Shown piece after piece: positions 8,883 through 17,832 of a stretch of 40,562 nt of DNA. The stretch spans positions 1 to 40,562 of the forward strand of contig CALVAA010000017.1 of NCBI GenBank assembly GCA_944325315.1, in the 5' to 3' direction. The position numbers and the translations under genes were made by a program. This DNA comes from Candidatus Gastranaerophilales bacterium. Its GTDB lineage: Bacteria > Cyanobacteriota > Vampirovibrionia > Gastranaerophilales > Gastranaerophilaceae. Below the pieces are notes generated by a model. It was not told the DNA's origin, ran no database searches, and was given only the letters and a program-made list of their open reading frames with translations. The stretch's first letter is position 1. Each line of letters begins with the position of its first letter.

Positions 8883-8921
8883 AAAAAAGCTCAAATTTTA
8901 AGCAATGTAAAATTTGAGCTT
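8883..8921 (-). terminator. Terminator of the M48-like gene
   Basis: A 14-bp perfect stem (8887-8900 with 8908-8921) with a 7-base loop is followed on the minus strand by TTTTTT. It starts 14 bases after the stop codon of the peptidase-like gene. Confidence 0.85.
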
Positions 8922-8934
8922 TTAGTTTATATGT

Positions 8935-9714
8935 TTAATTATTATTTAGAATTCCTAATGCAGCATCCCAGCCGGAAATTCCGCCACGTGTTTTAAATTT
9001 GGAAATTTTTGAAAGGCTGTCTTTTCTGTATTTTTTCATTTCTTTTTCAACTTTAGCAAGTTCTTTTTTGTTTTCTTTTCTTTGATTAAGAATATTATTT
9101 GCATATATTAAAAAGTTTTTGTATTCATTGCAATTGTAGCCTGCCTTTAGTTTTTCGGGATATGCATAACTTGTATAGTCGTATATGTTCATTGCACGTT
9201 CGGCATTGGCCGGTTTTGCAAGAATTGCATCCCAATAAGTCGCTGTTTGTCTTGTAAGTACTACAATAGCTGCAAGAGGGTTATAACCTGCATTTGCCGT
9301 AAGGTTAACAGCGATTGTGTCAGCTTCTTTTTCTTCTTTTGTAAGTTTATAGTTTTCAACAAGGCTTCCAATTTCGCTGTTTGAAGATGTGGTAAAAGAC
9401 GATAAAAATTTTCCTTTTGAAGCATGTCCTGATATTATATGTCCTAATTCATTTGCTATAACAGCAGCTGTTTCGTTATCGTTTTTGGCGTATGATAAAT
9501 TTTCTTTTGAAATATTTATCACTCTGTCTTGGAAAAAAGTAGAGTTATCCACGGATTTAGATGTAAGTTCAAATTTAATATTGGTACTTACGATTCCGTT
9601 TTTGGTCAACAATGCTTCTGCTATGCTTTCAAATTGTTTTTCCGGGTTGTATGCCGCATAAGATTGTATTGTTGATATTATCAGCATCAAAAAAACAAAT
9701 AAACTCTTTTTCAT
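8935..9714 (-). CDS. Secreted M48-family metalloprotease-like protein, zinc motif altered (259 aa)
   Basis: A signal peptide (MKKSLFVFLMLIISTIQSYA) directs export. Residues 83-98 match the M48 helix AAVIA-xELGH-IISGH, and residues 129-145 (KEADTIAVNLTANAGYNP) match the downstream EADxxA glutamate-ligand helix and the AGY-P turn. The first zinc histidine of HExxH is asparagine here: N88-E89-L90-G91-H92, codon AAT. E89, H92 and E130 are kept. Family members are zinc proteases such as BepA/YfgC involved in envelope quality control. With one His ligand replaced this copy may be inactive, bind another metal, or act as a scaffold. The C-terminal 60 residues are lysine-rich. GGAG ribosome site present; own terminator downstream. 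Confidence 0.9.
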   Translation of the reverse strand: MKKSLFVFLMLIISTIQSYAAYNPEKQFESIAEALLTKNGIVSTNIKFELTSKSVDNSTFFQDRVINISKENLSYAKNDNETAAVIANELGHIISGHASKGKFLSSFTTSSNSEIGSLVENYKLTKEEKEADTIAVNLTANAGYNPLAAIVVLTRQTATYWDAILAKPANAERAMNIYDYTSYAYPEKLKAGYNCNEYKNFLIYANNILNQRKENKKELAKVEKEMKKYRKDSLSKISKFKTRGGISGWDAALGILNNN

Positions 9715-9872
9715 AAAAACTCCTTCTTTTCAAATTAATAAAATCATAAAAAAAATTTCACAACAAGTTAAATTTAAAAAACTTTATATTAAAAAATGTA
9801 AATTTTTTTACCTATATGTTAAATTTCCCTCAAAATAAACCGAATACTAAATCAGAAGGAATAAGGTGTGAG

Positions 9873-11831
9873 ATGAACTTTGAATCATTGAAACTTGGTT
9901 TTAAAGAATATCTGAAAAAAAATGCGGAACTTTCTGAGGAAAAATATGAACTCGAAAGCAATGATGTAAGCATTTTTATGTACACCGATGAGTTTAAAAA
10001 TTACCTTGAAGATGAATTGAACTGCAATGTCACTGATTTTAAAAAGAGTTTAAAAAACCTTTCAAAATATGAAATAAAAGACGGTGAACTTGTAGAAAAA
10101 AATTCAGATAAAACAAGTAAAAAAGCAAAAAATAGCGAAGAAGAAGCGTCTGATAGCGAAATAAAGGATTCAAGCATAACTTCAAATGAAGATATAACAG
10201 ATGAAAACAAAGAAGAAATTTCAGATTCGGCTGATTCTTTGTCTTTAAAAGATGTTTCCCCGGAAGATCTGAAAGAAGCAGAGCTTGTAACAGGCATAAT
10301 AAATGATTTATTACAAAGCGAAGATTTTAAAAAAGTTTTAGACAGGGATGAAGATGATAAAATCACAACAGAAGAATTACAAGAATTTTTTGAAAGTATA
10401 AAAGATAATGATGATAACGACAAGGATATTTCCCTTGAGGATATTCTGAAGGCAAATGAAGATATAAAAGAAAACAAGTTTAAATTTAAAAGTGATGATG
10501 AAAATGAAAAAGCGGAAGAAATTAAAGACAATAATTCCGCAAATTCTGTTAATTCAAACGGCTCTAATGTAGTTTCAAACAGTCCGGTAAATAATTCCGG
10601 TCAGGAACAAGAAGAAAAAACTCTTGAAAATATGAGTATTGACGAATTAGAACAAGAACTGAACACTAAAAAAACCGCACTCAATGAAAATCAGGAGCTT
10701 TTAACTTCTATTATTGATGAATCTTACTCTGAAATCAGTGATATGAAAAACACTGTTCAAGACGCATATGATAAATATCAGGAGGAGCTTAAAAAAGTTG
10801 ATGAAGACATGGCAAAAGAACTTGACGATAAGCAAGTTGAAATAACGGAAAAAGAAGATGAAATAAATAAAAATGATGTTGAAATTATAACAGCTGAAGC
10901 CGATGTGAACGAAGCTCAAAATACTTATGACAGTCTAAAATCCCAGGTTGCAAATATGGAAGGTATTCTGCAATCATTAAAAAGTACTGATTCATCTGCT
11001 ATGGATGACACCAAAAAAGCGGAGCTTCAGTCTCAAATAGCCGAGGTTCAAGCACAATTGGATTCTTTAAAAGAAGCAGAAGAAACAGCTAAGGTAGATT
11101 TAGAAAGCAAAAAAGAAAACCTGGATGCGCTAAATGAGACCAAAAATACACTTGAAGAAGATTTATCGGAATTAAACAATCAAAAAACCGATATTGAAAC
11201 TAAAATAAGTGAAAAATATCCCGAAGTTCAGGAATATATGGATAATTATAATGAGTTAAAAAAATCCTATGATGAAACAAAAACTGAAGCAGTGAATGCG
11301 ATAAAAGGCGATATTGACACAAATCAGCAAGAAATTGCAAACATTAATGAAGCAATAACAAACGCAAAAAATAAAGAATCTACAAAAGAATATTCTTTCG
11401 GACAGTTTGGTGAAGAAGTGTCAGAGTATGCAAGACAATTTTTGGGATACAATGAATCCGACGGATCTGCTAATTTATTTTTAGGAGGCGGAAGTTCATC
11501 CGCAACTCCATGGTGCGCCGCTTTTGTTGAGTATGTTCTTGAAAACTCAAACCAGTGGGAAAATGTTCCGGATTGGTATAAAAATTGTTCCAATAAATGG
11601 TATTGTCCTACGATTTATGATTATGCAAGTGCTGCAGGTGCGATTATTGATTCGACCGAAGTACAAGCCGGAGATCTTGTAATATTTGGCTCGGATCAAC
11701 ATCATATAGGCATAATAACCGGAGTTGAAGGAAATACCGTATATACAATTGAAGGAAACAGTTCAAATGCAGTAAATGAAAGACAGTATGATATAAATGA
11801 TGCTTCTTTAAATTTCTGCAAAATGACCTAG
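9873..11831 (+). CDS. EF-hand / coiled-coil / CHAP-domain protein (652 aa)
   Basis: I use the ATG at 9873, preceded by AAGG. An earlier in-frame ATG at 9816 has no ribosome site. Residues 1-150 are acidic and polar. Two EF-hand-like calcium loops follow (157-168 and 179-190). A long coiled coil covers about 270-500. The C-terminal 130 residues form a CHAP cysteine amidase/endopeptidase domain with C548 in TPWCAAFVEYV, H611 in HHIGIITG and N629 in EGNS. CHAP domains cut peptidoglycan cross-links or amide bonds. The domain order resembles cell-wall hydrolases in which a coiled coil holds the catalytic domain in check, but no signal peptide is visible, so the export route is unknown. It overlaps the convergent cupin gene at the stop codons. 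Confidence 0.9.
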   Translation: MNFESLKLGFKEYLKKNAELSEEKYELESNDVSIFMYTDEFKNYLEDELNCNVTDFKKSLKNLSKYEIKDGELVEKNSDKTSKKAKNSEEEASDSEIKDSSITSNEDITDENKEEISDSADSLSLKDVSPEDLKEAELVTGIINDLLQSEDFKKVLDRDEDDKITTEELQEFFESIKDNDDNDKDISLEDILKANEDIKENKFKFKSDDENEKAEEIKDNNSANSVNSNGSNVVSNSPVNNSGQEQEEKTLENMSIDELEQELNTKKTALNENQELLTSIIDESYSEISDMKNTVQDAYDKYQEELKKVDEDMAKELDDKQVEITEKEDEINKNDVEIITAEADVNEAQNTYDSLKSQVANMEGILQSLKSTDSSAMDDTKKAELQSQIAEVQAQLDSLKEAEETAKVDLESKKENLDALNETKNTLEEDLSELNNQKTDIETKISEKYPEVQEYMDNYNELKKSYDETKTEAVNAIKGDIDTNQQEIANINEAITNAKNKESTKEYSFGQFGEEVSEYARQFLGYNESDGSANLFLGGGSSSATPWCAAFVEYVLENSNQWENVPDWYKNCSNKWYCPTIYDYASAAGAIIDSTEVQAGDLVIFGSDQHHIGIITGVEGNTVYTIEGNSSNAVNERQYDINDASLNFCKMT

Positions 11832-12145
11832 ATTCTGACTACCAAAATTTTTGAATCTTTTCTGCCAAAAACGCTGTGCATTTCATTGGCTTTGAACTTA
11901 AAAATCTCGCCTTTTTTTACGATAAATTTTTCCTTCTTACAATCGTTGAGTATAAATTCAATTTCCCCTTCAATAACATATAAAAAAGCGTTAAGAGGGC
12001 TTTTATGCTCTTTCATTGTTTGATTCTTCTTTATTGCAATCAAAAGCGCTTTAAAATCATTATTTTTTGCAACTACCGCTGCGTTTATAGAATCTTCTTT
12101 AAAATCTATGAGACTTTCAAGCTTTTTAGTTTCGTGTGTTTCCAT
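11828..12145 (-). CDS. Small cupin-domain protein (105 aa)
   Basis: Single cupin barrel. The first motif reads KEHKSPLNAFLYVIEGEIEF, with one His where most cupins have HxH, and the second gives FKANEMHSV with the downstream His. Single-domain cupins of this size bind a metal and serve as small isomerases, oxygenases or sensors; the substrate cannot be told from sequence. A perfect AGGAGG precedes the ATG. The stop codon overlaps the stop of the convergent CHAP-domain gene by three bases. Confidence 0.85.
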   Translation of the reverse strand: METHETKKLESLIDFKEDSINAAVVAKNNDFKALLIAIKKNQTMKEHKSPLNAFLYVIEGEIEFILNDCKKEKFIVKKGEIFKFKANEMHSVFGRKDSKILVVRI

Positions 12146-12216
12146 TAAAAACCTCCTTGATTTTTATAAAACAAACTTTCTTTTAAACAAATTGCCCTAA
12201 AGACTATTTGTGTTAG

Positions 12217-12222
12217 TATAAT
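12217..12222 (+). promoter_or_regulatory. -10 box immediately before the acyltransferase start
   Basis: TATAAT ends four bases before the ATG at 12226. TTGCCC lies 19 bases upstream of it. No Shine-Dalgarno fits between, so a leaderless or nearly leaderless transcript is suggested. Confidence 0.45.
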
Positions 12223-12225
12223 GAA

Positions 12226-13281
12226 ATGAATAAAGTGTTTGATAATAAAATAAACCTCTTAAAAGCGCTTGCAATTTTGGTTGTAGTCGCAGGGCATTTG
12301 GAATTTTCTTTAATTCCTATGTTTCCGCCTTATTCTTTTCAAGTTGTTTTATTCTTTTTTATAGCCGGCATGGTTTACAATGATAAATACAGTTTTTTTG
12401 AATATTTCAAAAGAAGGTTTAAAACTTTAATGATGCCTTATATATTATACTGTATTTTTTATCTGGCTCTTACATTTGCCTTAGCACCTTTGATAGGTAA
12501 ATTTTGGGCAATGAAACCGAGCATCAAAAATGAGTTTTTAATGCCGTTTTTAACAGGACATCAAATAGATTTAATTTCTCCTTTATGGTTTGTACCTCAA
12601 TTATTCTGTTCTTTGTTGGTTTTTAAGCTTTTTAATAAATTAAAAGCTAATGATATGATCAAGTTTTTAATTTTATTGTTTTGTGCTTTTTTTGCCATAG
12701 TACTATCGAATTTTCGTGAAAATTTGTATATACTTTTTATTTTAAGAACTCTTTTTTCGCTGCTTTTTATCTGGCTTGGCTGTTTTTATAATTCGAAAAT
12801 TAAAGAAAAAAAAGATATTTTTAATCCCCGAACTTTGTCTTTTGTCTTGGTACTCCAGGCTTTTTTGTGGCTTTCAAATCGTGATTACATGCCTCAAGAC
12901 GGAATCGGATTAAGTTATATTTTGGTTTGGGGTGAATTTGACAGTTTGTTTGCTCCGATATTAACTTCAATTACGGGGATTTACATAAGCCTGTTTTTGG
13001 TCGATGTTTTTTATCCTAAAGTTAAAAACTGGAGTTTTCTGGATAAAATCGGCAAAAATACATATCATATTATGGCTAATCATTTGTTGGTTTTTAATAT
13101 AATTACATACTCTATTTTTTATTTTAAACATCTTCCTTTTTCGTTGAGAAGCCAAGGAAATATCTACACATTTTATTTTCCGCTTAAGACGACTTATGTT
13201 TATTTTGTTGTTGGAATTGTTGTGTGCGTTTGGATTGGCGAGTTATTGAAGTTTTTGAAAAGAAAATTTACAGAAAAGTAG
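12226..13281 (+). CDS. Acyltransferase family 3 membrane protein (351 aa)
   Basis: An integral membrane protein with about ten hydrophobic segments. The N-terminus (KINLLKALAILVVVAGHLEF) carries the family's first helix with the conserved His, followed by FFFIAGMVY and an RRFKTLMMPY basic stretch at the membrane face. These are hallmarks of the AT3/OafA-WecH group that moves acetyl or other acyl groups onto cell-surface sugars. The acceptor cannot be named. It is a single gene with a convergent cupin-CHAP pair behind it; the 106-bp repeat downstream supplies terminator hairpins. Confidence 0.88.
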   Translation: MNKVFDNKINLLKALAILVVVAGHLEFSLIPMFPPYSFQVVLFFFIAGMVYNDKYSFFEYFKRRFKTLMMPYILYCIFYLALTFALAPLIGKFWAMKPSIKNEFLMPFLTGHQIDLISPLWFVPQLFCSLLVFKLFNKLKANDMIKFLILLFCAFFAIVLSNFRENLYILFILRTLFSLLFIWLGCFYNSKIKEKKDIFNPRTLSFVLVLQAFLWLSNRDYMPQDGIGLSYILVWGEFDSLFAPILTSITGIYISLFLVDVFYPKVKNWSFLDKIGKNTYHIMANHLLVFNIITYSIFYFKHLPFSLRSQGNIYTFYFPLKTTYVYFVVGIVVCVWIGELLKFLKRKFTEK

Positions 13282-13294
13282 CGACTTTTTTCAG

Positions 13295-13550
13295 TGAGAC
13301 ACTAAACTTAGTTTTTTGCATAAAAAATGCCGATGGCCACTCTGCCGAAAAAAAGTTACCCCAATGGGTAAGTTTTTTGAGAGGTAAGAACCGGCTCCGG
13401 TGAGACACTAAACTTAGTTTTTTGCATAAAAAATGCCGATGGCCACTCTGCCGAAAAAAAGTTACCCCAATGGGTAAGTTTTTTGAGAGGTAAGAACCGG
13501 CTCCGGTGAGACACTAAACTTAGTTTTTTGCATAAAAAATGCCGATGGCC
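13295..13550. repeat. 106-bp tandem repeat, 2.4 copies, sharing the tRNA-Leu 3' end
   Basis: Copies at 13295-13400 and 13401-13506 are identical. A partial third (13507-13550) runs into the tRNA-Leu gene, so each full copy carries the last 11 tRNA bases and the flank beyond them. Each copy contains TTACCC/GGGTAA with flanking A and T runs (13356-13378 and 106 bases later), which can act as a terminator. No protein is encoded here. Confidence 0.95.
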
Positions 13551-13625
13551 GGAGTCGAACCGGCACGTGGGGTGAACCACGCCAGATTTTGAGTCTGGTG
13601 CGTCTACCAATTTCGCCACATCGGC
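13540..13625 (-). tRNA. tRNA-Leu(CAA)
   Basis: Acceptor GCCGATG pairs with CATCGGC. The anticodon stem CCAGA/TCTGG encloses loop CTCAAAA, giving anticodon CAA. A long variable arm (CGTGGTT..CCACG) marks a class II tRNA. T arm GCCGG-TTCGACT-CCGGC. CCA is not encoded. The 3' end lies inside the 106-bp repeat. Confidence 0.95.
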
Positions 13626-13682
13626 ATTTATAAAAATTAATATCAATATAAATATATTACTATAAAAGTTTTTTTTATCAAA

Positions 13683-15128
13683 TTATTTTTCTAATTCTTC
13701 TTTTAACAGCTTATTGAGAATTTGAGGATTTGCCCTTCCTTTGGTTTCTTTCATGATTTGTCCTACAAAAAATCCGAACAGTTTATCTTTACCGGCTTTA
13801 TATGCAGCAACTTGCTCAGGATTATTTGAAACAATTTTTTGTACAATAGATAAAATTTCACTTTCGTCAGATATAACAGAAAGTCCTTTTTTTTCAACAA
13901 GAGCTTGCGCATCTTCACCTGTTTTTAAGATTTCTGTTATTAATCCTTTTGCAATATTATTGGATATTGTTCCTTTTTTTAACAAATCAAGAAGTTTTGT
14001 AAAATTTTCGACCGTTAACTTAGAATCATCTATTGAAATTTTTTCTTCTTTTAAAAATGCTGCAACTTCACCTGTTAAAAAGTTTGAGGCTACTTTTGCA
14101 TCAACACCTTTTTCAAGAAGTTTATCAAAATATCTTGCAAGTTCCATCTGATTAACCAATACAGATGCATCATATTCGCTTAATCCGTTTTGTTTATATC
14201 TTTCCAATTTTTCATTTGGCAATTCGGGCATCTTGGCTTTAATTTCTTCCACCCATTCTTTTGAAATTTCAAGGGGCATCAAATCAGGTTCAGGAAAGTA
14301 CCTATAATCATGTGCGTCTTCTTTTCCTCTCATTGAAGAAGTTGTGCCTGAATTATCGTCCCACAGTCTTGTTTCTTGTATAACTTCTCCGCCTTCTTCA
14401 AGAATTTCAGCCTGGCGAATAAATTCATACTCAATTGCACGGACAAGTGAACGAAAACTGTTGACGTTTTTAATTTCAGCGCGAGTGCCAAATTCTTTTT
14501 GTCCTATAGGGCGAATTGATATATTCGCATCTGCTCTCATGGAACCTTCTTCAAGGTTTCCGTCACAAACGCCGATGTATCTTAGAATATTTCTTAAATT
14601 TTCAACATACTCTCTTGCTTCTTCACTGCTTCTCATATCGGGCTCTGATACAATTTCAAGCAATGGAGTGCCTGCCCTGTTTAAATCTACAAGAGAATAA
14701 CTAGATCCGTAAAGACCGCTTGCGCCCGCATGAACTAACTTGCCTGCATCTTCTTCCAGATGTGCTCTTGTGATTCCGATTTTTTTGTTCGAAATTTGCA
14801 CCCATCCTCCCGAACAAATAGGCTCATCATATTGGGATATTTGATATCCTTTCGGCAAATCAGGGTAAAAGTATTGTTTTCTGTCAAACTTACAACGATT
14901 TGGAATTGTTGAATTTAAAGCAAGCCCTGTTAAAATTGCCATATTTACACACTCTTTATTTAAAACAGGTAAAACTCCGGGCATGCCTAAAGTCACGGCA
15001 GAAGTTTCAGTGTTTGGTTCATGGCCAAATTCACAGCCTTCGCGCGCAAAAATTTTAGTGTTAGTTTTAAGCTGTGCATGGACTTCTAACCCTATAACCA
15101 TTTCATACTTGTCTTTGTAGTTTGACAT
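13683..15128 (-). CDS. gatB: Asp-tRNA(Asn)/Glu-tRNA(Gln) amidotransferase subunit B
   Basis: Opens with YEMVIGLEVHAQLKT, the GatB signature, and continues with the kinase-like core (FDRKQYFYPDLPKGYQISQYD, HLEEDAGKL, LVDLNRAGTPLLEIVSEPD, GSMRADANISI). The C-terminal 140 residues form the helical tail and YqeY-like domain that contact tRNA. Length 481 is normal. With GatA and GatC, not in this window, it converts mischarged Glu-tRNA-Gln and Asp-tRNA-Asn to the amidated forms. AAGGAGA precedes the ATG. Its presence predicts that the organism lacks glutaminyl- or asparaginyl-tRNA synthetase. Confidence 0.98.
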   Translation of the reverse strand: MSNYKDKYEMVIGLEVHAQLKTNTKIFAREGCEFGHEPNTETSAVTLGMPGVLPVLNKECVNMAILTGLALNSTIPNRCKFDRKQYFYPDLPKGYQISQYDEPICSGGWVQISNKKIGITRAHLEEDAGKLVHAGASGLYGSSYSLVDLNRAGTPLLEIVSEPDMRSSEEAREYVENLRNILRYIGVCDGNLEEGSMRADANISIRPIGQKEFGTRAEIKNVNSFRSLVRAIEYEFIRQAEILEEGGEVIQETRLWDDNSGTTSSMRGKEDAHDYRYFPEPDLMPLEISKEWVEEIKAKMPELPNEKLERYKQNGLSEYDASVLVNQMELARYFDKLLEKGVDAKVASNFLTGEVAAFLKEEKISIDDSKLTVENFTKLLDLLKKGTISNNIAKGLITEILKTGEDAQALVEKKGLSVISDESEILSIVQKIVSNNPEQVAAYKAGKDKLFGFFVGQIMKETKGRANPQILNKLLKEELEK

Positions 15129-15256
15129 TATATCTCCTTATTTTTTGTTTTAATTTTAGCATAAACATATTTAATGTTTAATAATGCTTAATAAATTTTT
15201 ATTACAAGGGCAATTTTTTTTAAATTTGGTTTTTTATTTCTATAAAAGGTATAGTT

Positions 15257-16009
15257 ATGCAGGAAAATCATATCAATAATCAATATAGTGCTCAGATTCC
15301 GTATGCTTGTATTCCAAACAATCCTTCGGCTAATGCCGTAAACATCAATATTGTTTCTCCGCAAGCTTTTGCTACTTGTCCGAGCGGGCAAAATTATAGC
15401 GGATATCAACAAAGTTACTATCCTGTTTACGGTACAAATACAAACCCCAACATGCCTTTGTATCCTCAGAATTATAATAATTTAATAAATACAAACACCG
15501 ATAGAGAACAAGCAAATTCAAGAAGCTTAACCGATGATACAAATTTACTCTCTAAAACTAATAATCCATCCGAAACGGAAGCTATAAATAAAACAGAAGA
15601 AAATAAAGACGGTAAAAAGGATGAAAAGAATAAAAAAATCACTCCTTTGACGGATGAATACGTTAAATCTTTAGAAAATTATATGAATAATGACAATCCA
15701 AAAGTACGTCTGATTGCGGTAAAAGATTTAATTGAACGCTTTAAAGAAGATGAAAACAGAAAAGACAATCAAAGCTTAATTCCTTTATTAAATAAAGCTT
15801 TAAGAGATACAAATTCTGCGGTTAGATTTTTAGCCTTAACAGCACTGCAATTAGGCTATAGTGTAGGAAATGATGAAACGGTTTCAATTTTGAAAGAAAT
15901 ACAAAATTCCAACAAAGATAAATTGGGACAAGATTCGCTTTTGGCATCTGAAATTCTTTTAAAATTATCAGCTCCCCAGCAGGTAGAAGTTAAAAAGGAG
16001 GCTGAATAA
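15257..16009 (+). CDS. HEAT-like repeat protein with N-terminal ANAVxINIxxPQA motif (250 aa)
   Basis: The N-terminal 120 residues are asparagine/tyrosine-rich and disordered, with ANAVNINIVSPQAF at 25-38. About residues 130-240 hold two to three alpha-helical HEAT-like units (NDNPKVRLIAVKDLIERF, DTNSAVRFLALTALQL). The same layout and motif appear in the 404-residue protein at 16579, so the two are paralogues. HEAT repeats are protein-binding scaffolds; no enzyme domain is present. AAAGG lies about 8 bases before the ATG. The stop overlaps the ATG of the next gene by one base (TAATG), so those two are translationally coupled. Confidence 0.85.
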   Translation: MQENHINNQYSAQIPYACIPNNPSANAVNINIVSPQAFATCPSGQNYSGYQQSYYPVYGTNTNPNMPLYPQNYNNLINTNTDREQANSRSLTDDTNLLSKTNNPSETEAINKTEENKDGKKDEKNKKITPLTDEYVKSLENYMNNDNPKVRLIAVKDLIERFKEDENRKDNQSLIPLLNKALRDTNSAVRFLALTALQLGYSVGNDETVSILKEIQNSNKDKLGQDSLLASEILLKLSAPQQVEVKKEAE

Positions 16010-16437
16010 TGACAATTTTATCAAAAACCGCAGCTTCTCTGAGTCTTTTTTCTTCTATAAGAGATATACATAAGACTGCGGTTATAAATTCAAATAATGC
16101 TTATGCAAAAGCTTCAAGTGATACTTTTATCGAAACTTCTGTTGCAGCCCAAAAAGCAAACAGAATAAGCGCAAAAGATGCTGCCAGAAAAAATTGGATT
16201 TTAAAAAATAACTTTTTTGGCGGTATAAACGAAGTTTTAGGAAGAATAGGAGGATATATTACAGGGGCACTTTCTGCGAGTGTAAGCTATATTCCGAATT
16301 TTATACTTGGCGGAATTGCAATGTTTTCAAAAGAAAAACTTGCCACATTTGCAACAATAGGCTTAGGCATTGTAGAATTGTTTGACTTTATTAAAAATTC
16401 TTCGGGATTATTTGAAAGATCCGACTATTTAAAATAA
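16009..16437 (+). CDS. Small membrane protein (142 aa), unknown
   Basis: Not recognised. Its ATG shares a base with the preceding TAA, and AAGGAGG lies within the end of the preceding gene. Residues 1-65 are polar. Residues 68-125 contain glycine-rich hydrophobic segments (GGINEVLGRIGGYITGALSASV, FILGGIAMF, LATFATIGLGIVELF), probably two membrane spans or a membrane-inserting hairpin. Coupling to a HEAT-like protein suggests the two act together, perhaps as a membrane anchor with a scaffold. Confidence 0.8.
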   Translation: MTILSKTAASLSLFSSIRDIHKTAVINSNNAYAKASSDTFIETSVAAQKANRISAKDAARKNWILKNNFFGGINEVLGRIGGYITGALSASVSYIPNFILGGIAMFSKEKLATFATIGLGIVELFDFIKNSSGLFERSDYLK

Positions 16438-16578
16438 TATTACAAAATATTAAGCTCTAAAAAACAACAATAACAACATTTTTTCAAAAAATTTAATAAA
16501 AAATAAAAAATAAAGCAATTATTTTTATTTACAAGTGTTATAAGAACCGTGTGGAGACTTACACAAAAGGAGAATTAA

Positions 16579-17793
16579 ATGATTCAACCAACAAATGTTC
16601 AACAACCATATCCTCAACAAGGGGGCGCAAACGCAGTAAGCATTAACATATATAACCCTCAAGCATACGGAAGTGGGAATAATCCAAATGCTTGTCAAAC
16701 ACAAGCGCCTTATCAATATACAAATTCCGTTTACAGCATGCCGCAAACATCTGTTTACAATGAGCCACAACAGGCAATTCAACAAGCGCCTTATCAACAG
16801 CTTATACCGGCGCAATCACCAATAATTGCACCTGCTCCTCAAATGATGCCAAACAGTGTAATGGATACTCCGGCTGAATCTTCTGTAAATACTGATATGA
16901 GCCAACCAAACACACCGGAAGCTCAGCAAGATATTCAAGTTCCTCAAGCGCAAGAAGCAAACCAAGCACAAGAAACAAACGGAACACAAAATAGTGAAGG
17001 CGTAAACAGACAGGAACAAAATCAAAATATTCAACAACCCCAGGCAACGATTGATGTTGACGGTTTAATTAATGAATTAAAAAGCAATGATGCAGATAAA
17101 AAAGCTGAAGCAATAAATAAAATTGCAGCTCTTACGCAAGAATCTCCGGAAAGTGCATTGCAAGTAGTTTCTGAACCTGTTATGCAATCTTTGGTAGATG
17201 TTATTAAAGAAGATACAAACTCACTGGAAGGTCCAAGCGATAAACAGATAGAAGTAGCTGAAAAAATAACCAAAGGAGAAAAATTAACTCCGGAAGAAGA
17301 ACAACTGGCAGAACAATTGTCACCACGTGACAAAGCAAATAAAAACAGAATTTTTGCACTGTACACACTTGCAATGATTCAAAAACTTCAAAGAGATGAA
17401 TTAAATCAATATATTGAAACTCAAAAAGAAAACGGACAACAGACAATTGAACCGTTAAAAATTCAAGATTTAATCGGATATAATGATATCGTAAATGTTA
17501 TTAAAAACGATTCAAGACCAGAAGTAAAAGTTGCAGCTATCCAAGCTCTGCAGTATGTAGCTGAAGAATCAGATAAAGCTGAAGTTGAATCCGTTTTAGC
17601 TGATGCACTAAACTCTGAAGATGAAGCCATTAAAACAGCAGCTCAAGAAACAATGACAAAATTCCAAAACGGCAATACAACTGCTGGAACACAAACAAAC
17701 GAACAAACGGCAGCTCAAAATCAAAATGAAACCCAAGCCGTAAATGAAAGTCAGCAACCAAATGAAAGTGAAGACAAAAAAGAAACCAAATAA
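16579..17793 (+). CDS. HEAT-like repeat protein, paralogue of the 15257 gene (404 aa)
   Basis: Preceded by AAAAGGAG and a promoter-like TTACA..TTATAA about 50 bases upstream. The N-terminus has ANAVSINIYNPQAY (17-30), matching the upstream paralogue, then a glutamine/proline-rich low-complexity region to about residue 150. Helical repeats cover about 155-370 (NDADKKAEAINKIAALTQ, DSRPEVKVAAIQALQYVA, SEDEAIKTAAQETMTKF). The C-terminal 45 residues are again glutamine/asparagine-rich. No signal peptide or membrane segment. Likely a scaffold; function unknown. A hairpin at 17833 ends the transcript. Confidence 0.85.
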   Translation: MIQPTNVQQPYPQQGGANAVSINIYNPQAYGSGNNPNACQTQAPYQYTNSVYSMPQTSVYNEPQQAIQQAPYQQLIPAQSPIIAPAPQMMPNSVMDTPAESSVNTDMSQPNTPEAQQDIQVPQAQEANQAQETNGTQNSEGVNRQEQNQNIQQPQATIDVDGLINELKSNDADKKAEAINKIAALTQESPESALQVVSEPVMQSLVDVIKEDTNSLEGPSDKQIEVAEKITKGEKLTPEEEQLAEQLSPRDKANKNRIFALYTLAMIQKLQRDELNQYIETQKENGQQTIEPLKIQDLIGYNDIVNVIKNDSRPEVKVAAIQALQYVAEESDKAEVESVLADALNSEDEAIKTAAQETMTKFQNGNTTAGTQTNEQTAAQNQNETQAVNESQQPNESEDKKETK

Positions 17794-17832
17794 CAAGGCA
17801 AATGTTGATTGAGTCATAAATATAAATAAATT

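Noticed and set aside
13295-13550. CRISPR array
   Set aside because: The repeat is 106 bp, tandem without spacers, and no cas genes are in the window.
13356-13646. 96-residue minus-strand frame beginning MILIFINADVAKLVDAP
   Set aside because: It is the translation of the tRNA-Leu gene and the 106-bp repeat; DVAKLVDAPDSKS is a well-known false peptide from tRNA-Leu genes.
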